Origin: Anaerolineales bacterium | Lineage (GTDB): Bacteria > Chloroflexota > Anaerolineae > Anaerolineales > UBA4823 | Assembly: GCA_020060465.1 (NCBI GenBank) | Contig: JAGVAD010000007.1 | Location: 124,001-188,000, forward strand | DNA: 64,000 nucleotides | Reading direction: 5' to 3' | In this document: positions 51,908-60,639 of the stretch, piece by piece | Position numbering within the stretch: the stretch's first letter is position 1 | Layout: each line of letters begins with the position of its first letter | Notes under the pieces: generated by a model | Databases searched by the model: none | What the model was told of the DNA's origin: nothing | What the model saw: the letters and a program-made list of their open reading frames with translations, nothing else | Program-made: the position numbers and the translations under genes

Positions 51908-52777
51908 ATGAAAATCAAAGATCAAGTTGTCGTCATCACTGGCTCCTCGCGCGGCTTTGGCTATGCCATCGCCGAGTCCATGCTTGAGGCGGGAGCCATC
52001 GTCATCATCACCGGGCGCAGCCAGGAGGCCCTGCAGCACGCCTTAAACGGCCTCCAGCCCAAAGGTCGAGTAAGCGGATTCGTGCTGGATGTCCGCCAGG
52101 AGGAACAAATCTATCAACTGGTGCGGGATGTGCTGGCAAAGCATAGCCACATTGACATCTGGGTCAACAATGCAGGCTACTCCAACGCCGCCGGCATGAT
52201 GCTGGATATGAACCCGCAAGAGGCGCTGGATATGTTCCTCGTCAACGACCTCGGCGTACTGCGCTGCACGCAGGCTGTGATGGGGCATTTCTCGGCGCGA
52301 GGCGAGGGGATGCTGGTCAACATCTACGGCAACGGAAGTTTCCTGCGCCCCGCTTCGCCCACCGGACTCTACGGCGCGACCAAAGCCTGGGTGACATCGT
52401 TCACCCGAAGTCTGGCTGTTGAACTCATGGGTAGCGGCGTGAAAATTTTGGGCTTCAGCCCTGGTATGATGACCACCGACATGCTCACCAGCCCCATTGT
52501 GGTCGGCGAACGCGGTAAAGAAATGCTGAAGAACTTTGGCTTCGTTCTGCGCTTTTTGGGTCAACCCCCAAAAGCCGCCGCCGACAAATTGGTGAATGCC
52601 ATCGCCCGCCAGCGCAAGGAATTTGTCGAGGTCAAACTTTTCAAACCCTGGACGCCCCTGCTCGGCCTGCTGCGCGTCGGCTGGGAGGACCTCACCAAAA
52701 CGGGCAAAACGCCCAAATTTGAATTTCATTATCAGGAAGCCTATCGCTCCCCCTATTCTCTGGAAGGTTATGAATGA
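51908..52777 (+). CDS. Short-chain dehydrogenase/reductase
   Basis: The start at 51908 follows AAGG; earlier in-frame codons are in the intergenic repeat zone. 289 residues: cofactor motif TGSSRGFGYAIAE (about 11-23), NNAG at about 86, catalytic YGATKAW (Tyr/Lys, about 157-161) with Ser slightly earlier in the GNGSFLRPASPT stretch. Arg in TGRS suggests NADP(H). Substrate unknown. It overlaps the MFS gene by ATGA, so the two act together. Confidence 0.88.
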   Translation: MKIKDQVVVITGSSRGFGYAIAESMLEAGAIVIITGRSQEALQHALNGLQPKGRVSGFVLDVRQEEQIYQLVRDVLAKHSHIDIWVNNAGYSNAAGMMLDMNPQEALDMFLVNDLGVLRCTQAVMGHFSARGEGMLVNIYGNGSFLRPASPTGLYGATKAWVTSFTRSLAVELMGSGVKILGFSPGMMTTDMLTSPIVVGERGKEMLKNFGFVLRFLGQPPKAAADKLVNAIARQRKEFVEVKLFKPWTPLLGLLRVGWEDLTKTGKTPKFEFHYQEAYRSPYSLEGYE

Positions 52778-54030
52778 ATAACAAACGTCTCCTCTCGATT
52801 TTCTTGGTAGTCTTCGTTGACTTGCTCGGCTTCGGGCTTATCCTGCCCCTCCTGCCCTTCTACGCCGAATCCTACGGCGCCAGCCCGACCGTCGTCGGCC
52901 TGCTGGTGGCTTCCTACGCCGCCGCCTCGCTGATAGGTTCGCCCCTCCTCGGACGCCTCTCCGACCGCTACGGCCGCCGCCCGATTCTGCTCGTGAGCGT
53001 CTTCGGGACGCTGCTGGGCTTCCTTCTGCTCGGCTTTGCTGCGCCTATTGGGGAGATGCTGGCGCGCTGGCTGGCGCCCTCTGCCACCAAAACCTTCGTG
53101 CTGGGCGTGCTGTTCCTTGCCCGCCTCCTGGACGGGGCGACGGCGGGTAACATCACCGTTGCACAGGCCTACATCTCGGATGTGACCGATGAGAAGAACC
53201 GCGCCAAAGGCCTTGGTCTGATCGGAGCGGCCTTCGGGCTGGGATTCATCATCGGGCCGGCACTGGGCGGTTTGCTCAGCAAGGCCGGTTATAACGTCCC
53301 CGCCTTCGCGGCCGCAGGCGTGGCAACCTTCAACCTATTGGCGATTGCCTTCTTCCTGCCCGAGTCGCTCTCGCTGGCGCGGCGGGCAGAGATTGCCCAA
53401 ATTCAACGACCTCCATTTACGCTGGGCGCCCTTTGGCAGGCGCTGCGCCGTCCCGTGGTCGGGCCGCTCCTGCACCTGCGCTTCTTCTACGGCATGGCCT
53501 TTTCCCTCTTCCAGAGTATCTTCTCGCTCTATGCCCAGGCTATCGGCCTGACCTCCGACCGCACCGGCTACGTGCTGGCTTATGTCGGCTTGCTGTCGGT
53601 CATCGTGCAAGGCGTGCTGATCGGCGTGCTGACCAAACGTTTCCGCGAAAACAGCCTTATCATCACCGGCCTGTGGGTGATGGGCTTCTCCTTCATCGGC
53701 TGGGCGCTGACCCGCAATCTGGGGACTCTGCTCATCGTTCTGCTGCCGCTGGCCGTTTCGGGCGGCGTGCTGAATACCGTCATTCAATCGGCGCTGACCA
53801 AATCGGTCTCGCGCGACGAACTGGGCGGGACGCTCGGCTTGGCGGGCGCACTCGAATCCATCACCCGCGTCATCGCCCCAACCGTCGGCGGCTTCCTGCT
53901 AGGGACGCTGGGCGTTTGGGCGCCGGGCGTCTTCTCGGCGCTGATGCTTCTCTGGTCGGTCTGGTTCGCGTATCGGCGCATCGTGTTGGTCAAAATGCCG
54001 GGCGTTCCCCCGGCGACGGAGATTGCGTAG
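52774..54030 (+). CDS. MFS transporter, TetA-like
   Basis: 418 residues, 12 helices. The N-terminus VVFVDLLGFGLILPLLPFYAESYGASP and the loop GRLSDRYGRRP are characteristic of the TetA/multidrug branch of MFS H+ antiporters. It is coupled to the SDR upstream, which suggests export of a compound modified by it, but drug specificity cannot be read. Its TAG stop is repeated three times within ATTGCGTAG before a hairpin element. Confidence 0.88.
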   Translation: MNNKRLLSIFLVVFVDLLGFGLILPLLPFYAESYGASPTVVGLLVASYAAASLIGSPLLGRLSDRYGRRPILLVSVFGTLLGFLLLGFAAPIGEMLARWLAPSATKTFVLGVLFLARLLDGATAGNITVAQAYISDVTDEKNRAKGLGLIGAAFGLGFIIGPALGGLLSKAGYNVPAFAAAGVATFNLLAIAFFLPESLSLARRAEIAQIQRPPFTLGALWQALRRPVVGPLLHLRFFYGMAFSLFQSIFSLYAQAIGLTSDRTGYVLAYVGLLSVIVQGVLIGVLTKRFRENSLIITGLWVMGFSFIGWALTRNLGTLLIVLLPLAVSGGVLNTVIQSALTKSVSRDELGGTLGLAGALESITRVIAPTVGGFLLGTLGVWAPGVFSALMLLWSVWFAYRRIVLVKMPGVPPATEIA

Positions 54031-54100
54031 AAATTGCGTAGAAATTGCGTAGGACAACCTTTCAGGTTGTCCTTGACAACGATAGGCTAAAGGCCTGACT
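54028..54100. repeat. Solo double-hairpin element with triplicated gene end
   Basis: ATTGCGTAGAA occurs as the gene end (54022) and twice more, then GGACAACCTTTCAGGTTGTCC (54052-54072), equivalent to GGACGGCC..GGCCGTCC with both arms changed, then a degenerate second stem AGGCTAAAGGCCT. Related to the arrays near the RAYT gene. Confidence 0.75.
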
Positions 54101-54113
54101 AAGGAAAACCGCC

Positions 54114-54866
54114 ATGACTGCTCACAAAAAACGCTCCTTTCTCTCTCGTCTTCTACTTGCCCTGGTCAGTGTGCTGGTCCTGGCGGTTCTAGCCTTCATC
54201 GTCTGGGGTTCTACCGCCGCCCGCCCCATGCCGGAAGTCTTCGAACGTGTGCCGGGGCTGAACGAAGTCGGCGCAAGTGAGCGCTGGCTGACCTTCTTGC
54301 CAGATGGCAGTGCACCGACCCTCGGCCTGATTCTCTACCCCGGCGGCCGGGTGGACTTCCGCGCCTACGCTCCGACCGCACAGGCCATCGCCGACCAGGG
54401 CTACCTGGTCATCCTGGTGCGCATGCCGCTCAATCTGGCTGTCTTCGAGCCGAATGCAGCCGATGAGGTCATCGCCGCGCACCCCGAAATCGAACGCTGG
54501 GCCGTGGGCGGACACTCCCTCGGCGGGGCGATGGCCGCACATTTTGTCGCCACCCACCCCGGCACGGTGGACGGTCTCGTGCTGTGGGCGGCCTACCCGG
54601 CCTCATCGGATGACCTCAGTCGGTCGGGGGTGCGCGCCGTTTCGATTTCAGCCTCGCTTGATGGCCTGGCCACGCCTGATAAGATTGCTGCTTCTCGTTC
54701 CCTGCTGCCGCCCGATACTGTTTGGGTGACCATCGCGGGCGGCAACCATGCCCAATTTGGCTGGTACGGCCCGCAGCAGGGCGACAATCTTGCCGCGATT
54801 GCGCGGGAGATTCAGCAAATGCAAATCGTCCAGGCCACAGTTGCGCTGCTAGAACGTCTGAAGTAG
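54114..54866 (+). CDS. Membrane-anchored alpha/beta-hydrolase
   Basis: 250 residues. One N-terminal helix (about 12-32) anchors it. The hydrolase core has LGLILYPGGRVDFRAYAPTA (oxyanion region), the nucleophile elbow GGHSLGGAMA (Ser near 131), and the late GGNHAQFGWYG with the catalytic histidine. It matches the PF12695-type hydrolases of unknown substrate. The stop TAG is the first three bases of the repeat TAGGACGGCC. Confidence 0.85.
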   Translation: MTAHKKRSFLSRLLLALVSVLVLAVLAFIVWGSTAARPMPEVFERVPGLNEVGASERWLTFLPDGSAPTLGLILYPGGRVDFRAYAPTAQAIADQGYLVILVRMPLNLAVFEPNAADEVIAAHPEIERWAVGGHSLGGAMAAHFVATHPGTVDGLVLWAAYPASSDDLSRSGVRAVSISASLDGLATPDKIAASRSLLPPDTVWVTIAGGNHAQFGWYGPQQGDNLAAIAREIQQMQIVQATVALLERLK

Positions 54867-55246
54867 GACGGCCTTTCAAGGCCGTCTGAATCAGACAGGC
54901 TGGAAAGCCTGTCCTACACGATAAACCGTCGACAGCCTTTCCAGGCCGTCCGAAACAGACAGGCTGGAAAACCTGTGCTACAAGTTCGATTTGTAGGACG
55001 GCCTTTCAAGGCTGTCCAAATAGACAGGCTGGAAAGCCTGTGCTACAAGTTCGATTTGTAAGACGGCCTTTCCAGGCCGTCCGAAACAGACAGGCTGGAA
55101 AGCCTGTGCTACAAGTTCGATTTGTAGGACGGCCTTTTGAGGCCGTCCAAACGGACAGGCTGGAAAGCCTGTCCTACACGACAAACCGTCGACGGTCTTT
55201 CGAGATCGTCCAAATAGACAGGCTGGAAAGCCTGTCCTACGAACTG
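54864..55246. repeat. Tandem REP array upstream of the RAYT gene, six units
   Basis: Units start at 54867, 54931, 54997, 55062, 55128 and 55191 (spacing 63-66 bp). Each has hairpin 1 (GACGGCCTTTC.AGGCCGTC), a short spacer, hairpin 2 (GACAGGCTGGAAAGCCTGTC) and a linker of one of two types, CTACACGACAAACCGTC or CTACAAGTTCGATTTGTAG. Not CRISPR: repeats and linkers are both conserved and there are no unique spacers. Confidence 0.92.
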
Positions 55247-55258
55247 TGGAGTTTCTCT

Positions 55259-55906
55259 ATGCCCGAAGAAAAAATTTTCTACCGCCGCCATTTACCCCAC
55301 TTTCAACCGCCTGGCGCTACGATTTTCGCCACCTTCAGGTTATACAACTCCTTGCCTTCTGCCGTTATAGAACGCCTTATCCACGAGGCTGAAATGCTGG
55401 AATCCACTTTTGCTACATTATCTCCCACTGAACGCCCTCATCATGCACTTGAAGCGCGCAAAAAGATGTTTGCTCAATGGGATTTAGCCCTCCAGCAACA
55501 ACAAGGAGAATCGCAATGGTTGGCTAGAGATGAAGTTGCCAAAATCGTTGCTGACGCCTTGCATTATCTGGACGAGAAAAAGTATGAGTTGATTGCTTAT
55601 TGCATCATGTCTAACCATGTTCATGTAGTGTTCAAACCATTGGTAAAGCAACAGGACAAACAAGGTGAACACTATTACCCTTTGGGAGAGATTATGCAAT
55701 CCATCAAAGGTTTCACGGCTTGGCAAGCCAACCGTTCGTTAGGGCGCAAAGGTCCTTTCTGGCAAGATGAGAGTTATGATCATGTTGTCCGTGATGAGAG
55801 AGAACTTCAGAAGATTGTTGAGTATGTGTTGATGAACCCGGTTAAGGCCAAACTGGTAGAAAGCCCAGATATGTGGAAGTGGTCTTATTGCAAGTTCGAT
55901 TTGTAG
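55259..55906 (+). CDS. REP-associated tyrosine transposase (RAYT, Y1 family)
   Basis: The start at 55259 follows GGAG; a longer frame reads back into the repeats. 215 residues. The HUH metal site is SNHVHVVF (about 120) and the catalytic-tyrosine helix is ELQKIVEYVLMNPVKAKLVE (about 185-205). It cuts single-stranded DNA at REP hairpins. Its last codons (CKFDL, stop TAG) are themselves the start of a repeat linker, so the downstream array begins inside the gene. Intact and flanked by its own arrays. Confidence 0.92.
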   Translation: MPEEKIFYRRHLPHFQPPGATIFATFRLYNSLPSAVIERLIHEAEMLESTFATLSPTERPHHALEARKKMFAQWDLALQQQQGESQWLARDEVAKIVADALHYLDEKKYELIAYCIMSNHVHVVFKPLVKQQDKQGEHYYPLGEIMQSIKGFTAWQANRSLGRKGPFWQDESYDHVVRDERELQKIVEYVLMNPVKAKLVESPDMWKWSYCKFDL

Positions 55907-56380
55907 GACGGCCTTTTGAGGCTGTCCAAACGGACAGGCTGGAAAGCCTACAAGTTCGATTTGTAGGACGGTCTTTTGAGGCCGTCCAAATGGACAGGCT
56001 GGAAAGCCTGCCCTACACGACAAACCGTCGACGGCCTTTCCAGGCCGTCTAAACGGACAGGCTGGAAAGCCTGTGCTACAAATTCGATTTGTAAGACGGC
56101 CTTTTGAGGCCGTCCAAATAGACGAGCTGGAAAGCCTGCGCTACACGACAAACCGTCGACGGTCTTTCGAGGCCGTCTGAAACGGACAGGCTGGAAAGCC
56201 TGTCCTACATGACAAACCGTCGACGGTCTTTCGAGGCCGTCCGAAACGGACAGGCTGGAAAGCCTGTCCTACACGACAAACCGTCGACGGTCTTTCGAGG
56301 CCGTCCAAATAGACAGGCTGGAAAGCCTGCCCTACACGACAAACCGTCGACGGTCTTTCGAAGCCGTCTGAAACAGACAA
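55890..56380. repeat. Tandem REP array downstream of the RAYT gene, eight units
   Basis: Units start at 55907, 55967, 56030, 56095, 56158, 56222, 56286 and 56350; the last four are exactly 64 bp apart. Both linker types occur; the second unit lacks a few bases, the last is cut off in hairpin 2 (GACAAGTGCC). Identity between the exact 64-bp units is very high, which points to recent expansion. Confidence 0.92.
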
Positions 56381-56601
56381 GTGCCCTTTCCAAAGCAGCA
56401 AATTCGACCCGAAAAGCGGCGAAAACCTGGACTGGGTAACCGGCTTCGCCGTCATGCGTGTCCCTGGATAGTCGCGCCGCCTGCTGGAGATGGGCAAGCG
56501 CCGCTGCGCCGGTGATCACTTTCAACGTGATGATTGAGGACGGAAAATTGTATGTGAAAATGTAGAATAAGCCTCAAGGCTTGTTCCATAACAGAAAGCC
56601 T
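56381..56601 (+). other. Gene relics between REP array and SRPBCC gene
   Basis: No intact gene. A frame gives FDPKSGENLDWVTGFAVM then a stop, and a later one FNVMIEDGKLYVKM then stop at about 56564; both look like ends of proteins joined by breakage. AAGCCTCAAGGCTT at 56571-56584 is a small hairpin before the next gene. Confidence 0.35.
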
Positions 56602-57060
56602 ATGACCAACGTTTATCGCCTGATTCGCCAACAATTCATCCCCGCCCCCATCGAACGGGTGTGGGCGTACTTTGCCACCCCTGCCAACCTGAACGAGATG
56701 ACCCCGCCCGACCTGGATTTCGAGATTGTCTGCGGCGGTGAGCCGCCCATGTACGAGGGACAGATCATCGAGTACCGCGTGCGCTTCCTGCCTTTCGTCC
56801 GCTCGCTGTGGCTGACGGAAATTGTTCATGTCACCGAGTGCCGCTCCTTCGTAGATGAACAGCGCCTTGGCCCGTATCGCTTCTGGTATCATGAACATCT
56901 CTTTGAGCCGGTTGAAGGCGGCGTGCAGATGACCGACCGTCTCACCTACGCCTTGCTCTTCGGCGTGCTCGGCGACCTGGTGCATGCCCTCTGGGTGCGC
57001 CGCAAACTGGAACACATCTTCGATTTCCGCCGCCAGAAAGTGGCGCAGATTTTTGGATAA
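56602..57060 (+). CDS. SRPBCC/cyclase-type ligand-binding protein
   Basis: 152 residues from ATG 56602. A START-fold helix-grip protein: LIRQQFIPAPIERVWAYFATPANLNEMTPPDL at the N-terminus, GQIIEYRVRFLPFVRSLWLTEI in the middle, and the long C-terminal helix with RRKLEHIFDFRRQKV. The family (SRPBCC, YfcH-associated cell-division-inhibitor-like branch) binds hydrophobic ligands. No catalytic residues seen. Monocistronic. Confidence 0.75.
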   Translation: MTNVYRLIRQQFIPAPIERVWAYFATPANLNEMTPPDLDFEIVCGGEPPMYEGQIIEYRVRFLPFVRSLWLTEIVHVTECRSFVDEQRLGPYRFWYHEHLFEPVEGGVQMTDRLTYALLFGVLGDLVHALWVRRKLEHIFDFRRQKVAQIFG

Positions 57061-57231
57061 ACTCAATTCGGAAAATCTTATAATTCGCAACCGACGGTAC
57101 GTTCTGCTCGAATCGGACGAAGTCCGAGAAAAACCCGTCGGCGTGACGCGCATGCGCAAGAAAATGGTCTTCTGGAAGTCGCTACCAGGGTGGGCTTTAC
57201 CATTCCCGTATCTTGTTCTACAATTGGCGGC

Positions 57232-57471
57232 ATGAAGGTTTCAGTTTATCTGCACACCATCCTGGCGCGGCAGACGCCTGAAGGCGAGGTGCGCCACCTG
57301 GAGCTGGAATTGCCGCCGGGCGGCAGCATGGCAGATTTGCTGCAACAGCTCCGGTTGCCGCTGGATGGCGACCAGATCATGCTGGTGGTCAATGGGGTGA
57401 TGGTAGATGAAGGACACTTGTTGAAGGACGGTGATCGGGTGAACCTGATGCCGGCCATTTCGGGCGGTTGA
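57232..57471 (+). CDS. MoaD/ThiS-family ubiquitin-like sulfur carrier
   Basis: 79 residues ending in the di-glycine AISGG needed for C-terminal activation. VVNGVMVDEGHLLKDGDRVNLMP is the characteristic beta-grasp segment. It could supply sulfur for molybdopterin, thiamine or another cofactor; no MoaE, MoeB or ThiG is nearby to decide. Preceded by a 170-bp gap with a CTTATAATTC promoter-like box near 57077. Confidence 0.85.
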   Translation: MKVSVYLHTILARQTPEGEVRHLELELPPGGSMADLLQQLRLPLDGDQIMLVVNGVMVDEGHLLKDGDRVNLMPAISGG

Positions 57472-57495
57472 GCTTACGCCGCAGGATGTTTTGCT

Positions 57496-59925
57496 CTATT
57501 TTCCCAATAACTGAGCGAACCACAGCCCCAATAATTCTCCTGCGGGCTTGCCATGCACCGAACTTGAGGCGTCGCGCAGCGCAGCGGCGGGATTATATCC
57601 CACCGCTATCACCCCGCCGATCCAATCGCGTTGCGCCGCGGCGCTCAGCGCGGTTTGATATAAATCCACCTGCGTCTGTAATGTGGGGTCGGTAGGGATG
57701 TCCAATGCCAGCAGGACGGGCGCGCCGCTGATGAGTTGCGTCGGCCAAACCACGCTGTCCAGCCAACTTTCCAGATCCCTCCCCAACACGCTCTCAAAAC
57801 TCTCCCCAGGGGGGATGGTCAGGGTGAGATAGATCAGATCGAACGCATCCAGGAAGGACGGCGGCGTTTCGATCCGGTCCGAGGAGATGGACCAGAACAA
57901 TTTACCGCCATAGCGGCTGCGTACCTCTGCCAGCAAAGAGCGCCAACGCGTCTCGGCATCCGCCGGCGCGCCGGAAGGCTGACCATCTGGCAGCACGCCG
58001 TTGGGAAGAGCTGGCGTCAACCAATCGCCGCCTAAGATGAGCGCCTCCGCGCCGCTGGCTGTAGCCAGGTCGGTGTGATGCAAGACGAAGGCGCGGTATT
58101 GCTCGAACCACACCGGCCACCAGCCGGGCGACTCGCGTGGCGCGCTGGCCCACCACTGATCCCAGCGGATGGCAAAATTGACATCAGGGTACAGGGCGGT
58201 GTTCAAGCCGCGCCCTTTTACCTGTTGAAGCATATCCGTCAGATCGAACCAGGAAGCGTCGCGTTCGGGATTGCGCAGCAGGATCGGCGGGTTGTTGCCC
58301 GGCGCAGCCCGTCCATAGCTCCAGGTAGGAGAGATCACCACCAGGTTGGCGTTGATTTTTTGAATGTCATCCAGCGCGGCTGGAAACAGCGATCTATACG
58401 CCGGGTGATAGCGCGGCGAAAGCGCCACCCCGGCGGCAAACGCGCCAGACTTGGGCGCGGTTTCCACGATGGGGAGGGATGCGTCGGCGGAACTCGACCA
58501 GTTTGCCCAGGCGGTGATTTGATCGGTGATTGTCTGGGGCTGGTCGCTGAGCTGCACCACGCGACCGGGATGATCCACGCCGGGTGTTTGCGCATCGTCG
58601 GCGAAGCCGCATTGTCCGTTGCGGCAATAGCGGTAGCGCAGCTCGGCGGGCAATTCTAACGGGCTGTACAGGACATAAGCCCAGCGCCCGCCGCCCAGGT
58701 TCCACATCGGCAGTGGTTCTGTCCAGCCAATTAGCGGGTTGAACTGAATGGAAATGAAATCTTGCGGAGGCGTGTCAGCCGGGGCGTGTACATCAAAGGT
58801 CAGGCTGCTCTTCGCTCCGTCTTGCCAGGTCTCCACTGTATCTTCCACCAGCAGCGTTTGCTCCGGCACGATCAACTGGCGCAGGCGCAGACTGCCATCT
58901 GAATTGCGTTCCGCATTCCAGAATCCGTCGCCCAGGGTATATTTATAGCGCACATCTGCGCCGACTGGCAGCGAGACGGTGAGGGTGTAACGCCCGTCGG
59001 ACAGCGGCTTCATCACGGGCATGTTGGCGGGCAGGGCGCTGGCGCCCAAAGCCAGGTCGGCGAAGGTGTTGCCTAGCGTATAAGTGTTGCCCGCCAGGCG
59101 CACCGGAATCACCGGCAACGTGCCTTCTGGCACGCGCACCACAAAGACCACATTGGAAAACTTTGCTGGTTGAAGCTGGATAGGCGCAGGAGTGGTGGAT
59201 TCGGCAGCCACACGCGCCCCTTGCTGAAACGTTTGATATGCGCCATCTATGGCGTAAGCGGTCAAGTTGTGCACGCCGGGCGGCAATCCTTCCAGCAAGA
59301 AGGAACCGTCGGAGGCGGTGAAGGTCTGCGCCCCTCCAGCGGCGATGAGCAGATTGGCGATGGGTTGGCCGGTTACGGCGTCGCTGGCGCTTCCAGCGAT
59401 GCGTCCGCTGGGCAGCATATAAGCTGTATCCGTCCAGCGGCTGATGACATCATCCACAAACCCTTGACCGACGACGTGATAGATGCGATAACGCACCGCT
59501 GAGCCGTCCGAGAGGTGTTCTGCTACGCGGATCGGTCCGATAGAACGCTCGTAGCGGTACTTGATCAGACTGCCGATGCGGAAAGGTAGCGTGATGACAT
59601 ACACGGGCGAGCTTTCGTTGCCGGGGATGGGCGCGCCGGGTTCCATTGGATAGACCTGCGCGTTCAAAGCCAGGCCGGTCACTTCATCCAGCAGGCTGAG
59701 ATAGATCAGTGTGTCGGGCGGGGTATTGGGAGGGGCGACGACGCGGAAACTGGTCAACGTCTCTGGCACGGGCAATTGATCGGCGGAGACTTGAGCCGTA
59801 GGCGCGGCTGTATTTTGCGAGGCAGCGGGGGCGGTCGCAACCAGTTCTGGCATGTTGCAGCCTTGCGCCGTAAAGATGAATGCAGCGAGCAAGCACACAC
59901 GGGCGATGGTTTTGAGATGGTTCAT
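57496..59925 (-). CDS. Large lipoprotein with carbohydrate-binding-like modules and glycosidase-like barrel
   Basis: 809 residues. Lipobox TAQGC (Cys23) and a Thr/Ala linker to about 55. Then beta-sandwich modules: one with a polypeptide-like TLIYLSLLDEVTG start, a carboxypeptidase-regulatory-like one (GRIAGSASDAVTGQPIANLLI, about 175-260), and CBM-like ones with VRYKYTLGDGFWNAERN and RYRYCRNGQCGF. The last 280 residues look like a TIM barrel (ISPTWSYGR, LNTALYPDVNFA, EALILGGDW, LFWSISSDR) related to GH113-type domains. Likely acts on surface glycans. Last gene of the 63.5-57.5 kb minus-strand run. Confidence 0.65.
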   Translation of the reverse strand: MNHLKTIARVCLLAAFIFTAQGCNMPELVATAPAASQNTAAPTAQVSADQLPVPETLTSFRVVAPPNTPPDTLIYLSLLDEVTGLALNAQVYPMEPGAPIPGNESSPVYVITLPFRIGSLIKYRYERSIGPIRVAEHLSDGSAVRYRIYHVVGQGFVDDVISRWTDTAYMLPSGRIAGSASDAVTGQPIANLLIAAGGAQTFTASDGSFLLEGLPPGVHNLTAYAIDGAYQTFQQGARVAAESTTPAPIQLQPAKFSNVVFVVRVPEGTLPVIPVRLAGNTYTLGNTFADLALGASALPANMPVMKPLSDGRYTLTVSLPVGADVRYKYTLGDGFWNAERNSDGSLRLRQLIVPEQTLLVEDTVETWQDGAKSSLTFDVHAPADTPPQDFISIQFNPLIGWTEPLPMWNLGGGRWAYVLYSPLELPAELRYRYCRNGQCGFADDAQTPGVDHPGRVVQLSDQPQTITDQITAWANWSSSADASLPIVETAPKSGAFAAGVALSPRYHPAYRSLFPAALDDIQKINANLVVISPTWSYGRAAPGNNPPILLRNPERDASWFDLTDMLQQVKGRGLNTALYPDVNFAIRWDQWWASAPRESPGWWPVWFEQYRAFVLHHTDLATASGAEALILGGDWLTPALPNGVLPDGQPSGAPADAETRWRSLLAEVRSRYGGKLFWSISSDRIETPPSFLDAFDLIYLTLTIPPGESFESVLGRDLESWLDSVVWPTQLISGAPVLLALDIPTDPTLQTQVDLYQTALSAAAQRDWIGGVIAVGYNPAAALRDASSSVHGKPAGELLGLWFAQLLGK

Positions 59926-59934
59926 AAGAAGATT

Positions 59935-60612
59935 TCAGCCTGATTCAGGTGCAAGAAGTGTTCCCAACCAGCGATGATGTGCTTCGCTGATTTGTTGATA
60001 AAAGACCTTTGCGCCTCCATGGGCAGGGTGACGTGCTGCCAGCGCAGGCACACCGCCGGCTTGCAAGGCTGTTTGGGCGCTGCGCCCCACAGCGATCACG
60101 TGTTGCGGCTGTAAGATGGCGATGAACTCGAGCAGCAACGGCAGCCAGTGCAGAATCTCGGCGCGGCTGGGGGCGCGATTGCTGAGCGGTCGCCCGGGCT
60201 GGTAGGGGTGCAGCGGAACACAGTTCCAGGCCAGAAAATGGGGGTGATATTGACTCAGCGCTTGCCAGAAATGCGTTGCGCTCGCTTCGCTATAGGGTTT
60301 TTTCGCGCGGCTGGTGGGTTGGCCAGCAAAGGGTAATCGTCCGGCGACAAGCTGCGCCTCGCTGCAAAACGGCGCGCCGCTGAAGCGACAACCGCGCCAA
60401 CCTGGCGCTTCGCCAACGATCAAGATACGAGGTAACCGTTCAAAACTGGCCAGATAATTGCGCAGGTTGGCGCAGCGTGTAACATCCCCATCTGGTCGTT
60501 CCAACGTTGGATCGCAATCGCGGTACAAATTAAATAGCGGCCTCTCCCCGCCGACGGAGGGCAGGGGAAAGATGGTTTGTTCGATCCATTCCCAAATATT
60601 GGATAACAACAC
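59935..60612 (-). CDS. Uracil-DNA-glycosylase-superfamily protein
   Basis: 225 residues. Motif GEAPGWRGCRFSGAPFC (about 68-84) and RHPAHGGAK (about 193-201) match the active-site and minor-groove loops of the UDG superfamily; WNCVPLHPYQPG is the middle motif. The four-cysteine iron-sulfur cluster of family 4 is not complete. Its usual job would be removal of uracil from DNA; this group is often unassigned. 9 bp upstream of the large lipoprotein gene and 27 bp downstream of the DUF35 gene. Confidence 0.75.
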   Translation of the reverse strand: MLLSNIWEWIEQTIFPLPSVGGERPLFNLYRDCDPTLERPDGDVTRCANLRNYLASFERLPRILIVGEAPGWRGCRFSGAPFCSEAQLVAGRLPFAGQPTSRAKKPYSEASATHFWQALSQYHPHFLAWNCVPLHPYQPGRPLSNRAPSRAEILHWLPLLLEFIAILQPQHVIAVGRSAQTALQAGGVPALAARHPAHGGAKVFYQQISEAHHRWLGTLLAPESG

Positions 60613-60639
60613 GCCTGATCGCCAGAAACCTCCGCCCGG

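Noticed and set aside
54864-56380. Regular 64-bp periodic repeats that could be read as a CRISPR array
   Set aside because: Both hairpins and linkers are conserved between units; there are no unique spacers and no cas genes, and a RAYT gene is embedded.
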